Assembly (NCBI GenBank): GCA_030141605.1
Contig: JAQGDQ010001291.1
Coordinates: 1 to 49,415 of the forward strand
DNA length: 49,415 nt
Origin: Tubiluchus corallicola
Taxonomy: Eukaryota > Priapulida > Priapulimorpha > Priapulimorphida > Tubiluchidae
Direction: 5' to 3'
In this document: in pieces, positions 48,750-49,415 of the stretch
Position numbering within the stretch: position 1 is the first letter of the stretch
Layout: every line of letters begins with the position of its first letter
Position numbers and translations under genes: made by a program
Notes under the pieces: model-generated
The model's database searches: none
Seen by the model: only the letters and a program-made list of their open reading frames with translations
Told to the model about the DNA's origin: nothing

Positions 48750-49415
48750 TACTGTGCAAACTGTCCATTACAACCACACAAACCTTTGTAAGCAAACCCA
48801 GTCTTATTTACAAATCAGTAAATCAATCAATAAATCAACAAATCCCGATTTCAATAATCTTGAATACGGAATTATAAATAATGAATATAATATTGTATTT
48901 TTACTTGAAAAGTACATTGTATAAATCTCAATAAGGCCTTTCAACACATCTATCACACCAGCTTGTCTGTTGCATAATAATCGATAGCATGTTCTTGGAT
49001 CATCTGAGAACAAATTTGTCCTTGAAAATAACTTCAGTGTTCATGATGGTTTTGAGGCCTGGTGGAGATCCAAGCCATTCATTTTGACCCAAAACTAATA
49101 ATCGCAAAGCTTTCGGGTCGCTGCTCCAATCATATCCTTAAGACTGCTAACTGTGTGAGACCTAGCGGCGCTTTTCCCACTAAATTTTGAAAATGTGATG
49201 GATGTGCAATTGTTTCAACAGTATATCGATGTAATTATTGTATTAAGTATTAAGAGTAAAACAGTTTGATAATGGTGATCACCTGCATTCTTTTTCCACA
49301 GTAATCTTAATAAAACGTGACTATGTTCAACAGGTTACTGAACACTTTATAATCATGATCACAGTTTTTCTTAGTTCTCGCTCCATTTCATCTTTCATTC
49401 ACTACTCCCCCCCCC

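Overview
The window is one giant inverted repeat from a eukaryotic, almost certainly animal, nuclear genome. Base p pairs with base 49416-p from both ends inward. The left arm is 1-22557, the right arm 26418-49415, and a 3860-bp unique spacer (22558-26417) separates them. The arms look nearly identical. The differences I found are a 1-bp indel near 17.84 kb, scattered substitutions mostly inside tandem arrays, and a 440-bp expansion of one array in the right arm. Animal origin is suggested by TTAGGG telomere-type repeats, tubulin tyrosine ligase-like exons with GT-AG introns, tails of non-LTR retrotransposons, hAT-like and TTAA-flanked DNA elements, AT-rich introns and abundant micro- and minisatellites. 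There is no prokaryotic gene organisation. The species cannot be named.

Layout of the left arm (mirrored in the right): 0-3.1 kb has tRNA-like relics, an outward-facing TTAGGG tract and a 107-bp satellite. 3.5-13.8 kb has a promoter-like segment and five small phase-consistent exons on the + strand (gene A), with LINE fragments, a foldback element and a hAT-like MITE in the introns and a 38-copy 79-bp array after exon 4. 13.9-17.1 kb has a 78-bp array, a degenerate 0.7-kb element and a 29/30-bp array. 17.4-19.4 kb has two TTLL exons on the - strand around a 103-bp array and a tRNA-like sequence. 19.5-20.1 kb has a TTAA-flanked element. 21.2-22.3 kb has a 26-copy 42-bp array. The spacer has two upstream TTLL exons (- strand), microsatellites and a 28-copy 32-bp array touching the right-arm junction.

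The strongest coding evidence is the TTLL chain (most like TTLL4) on the - strand: 24430-24281, 23059-22952, 19402-19326, 17655-17458. Intron phases agree at every junction. The TTL-domain landmarks NHFPGS, CRKD and WIYKP are present, but the catalytic C-terminal half is not visible. The right arm carries the last two exons on its + strand without the two spacer exons. The spacer plus the left arm therefore keeps the continuous TTLL order.

The five gene A exons in the right arm lie on the - strand, upstream of the spacer TTLL exons, and exon 5 ends in the phase that the first spacer exon needs. One - strand transcript could thus take its 5' exons from the right arm, its middle exons from the spacer and its next exons from the left arm. 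That would be a gene running through a palindrome. The alternative is two unrelated convergent genes, or an assembly fold-back. The exact symmetry of the window ends (nine G at the start, nine C at the end) means an assembly origin must be excluded first.
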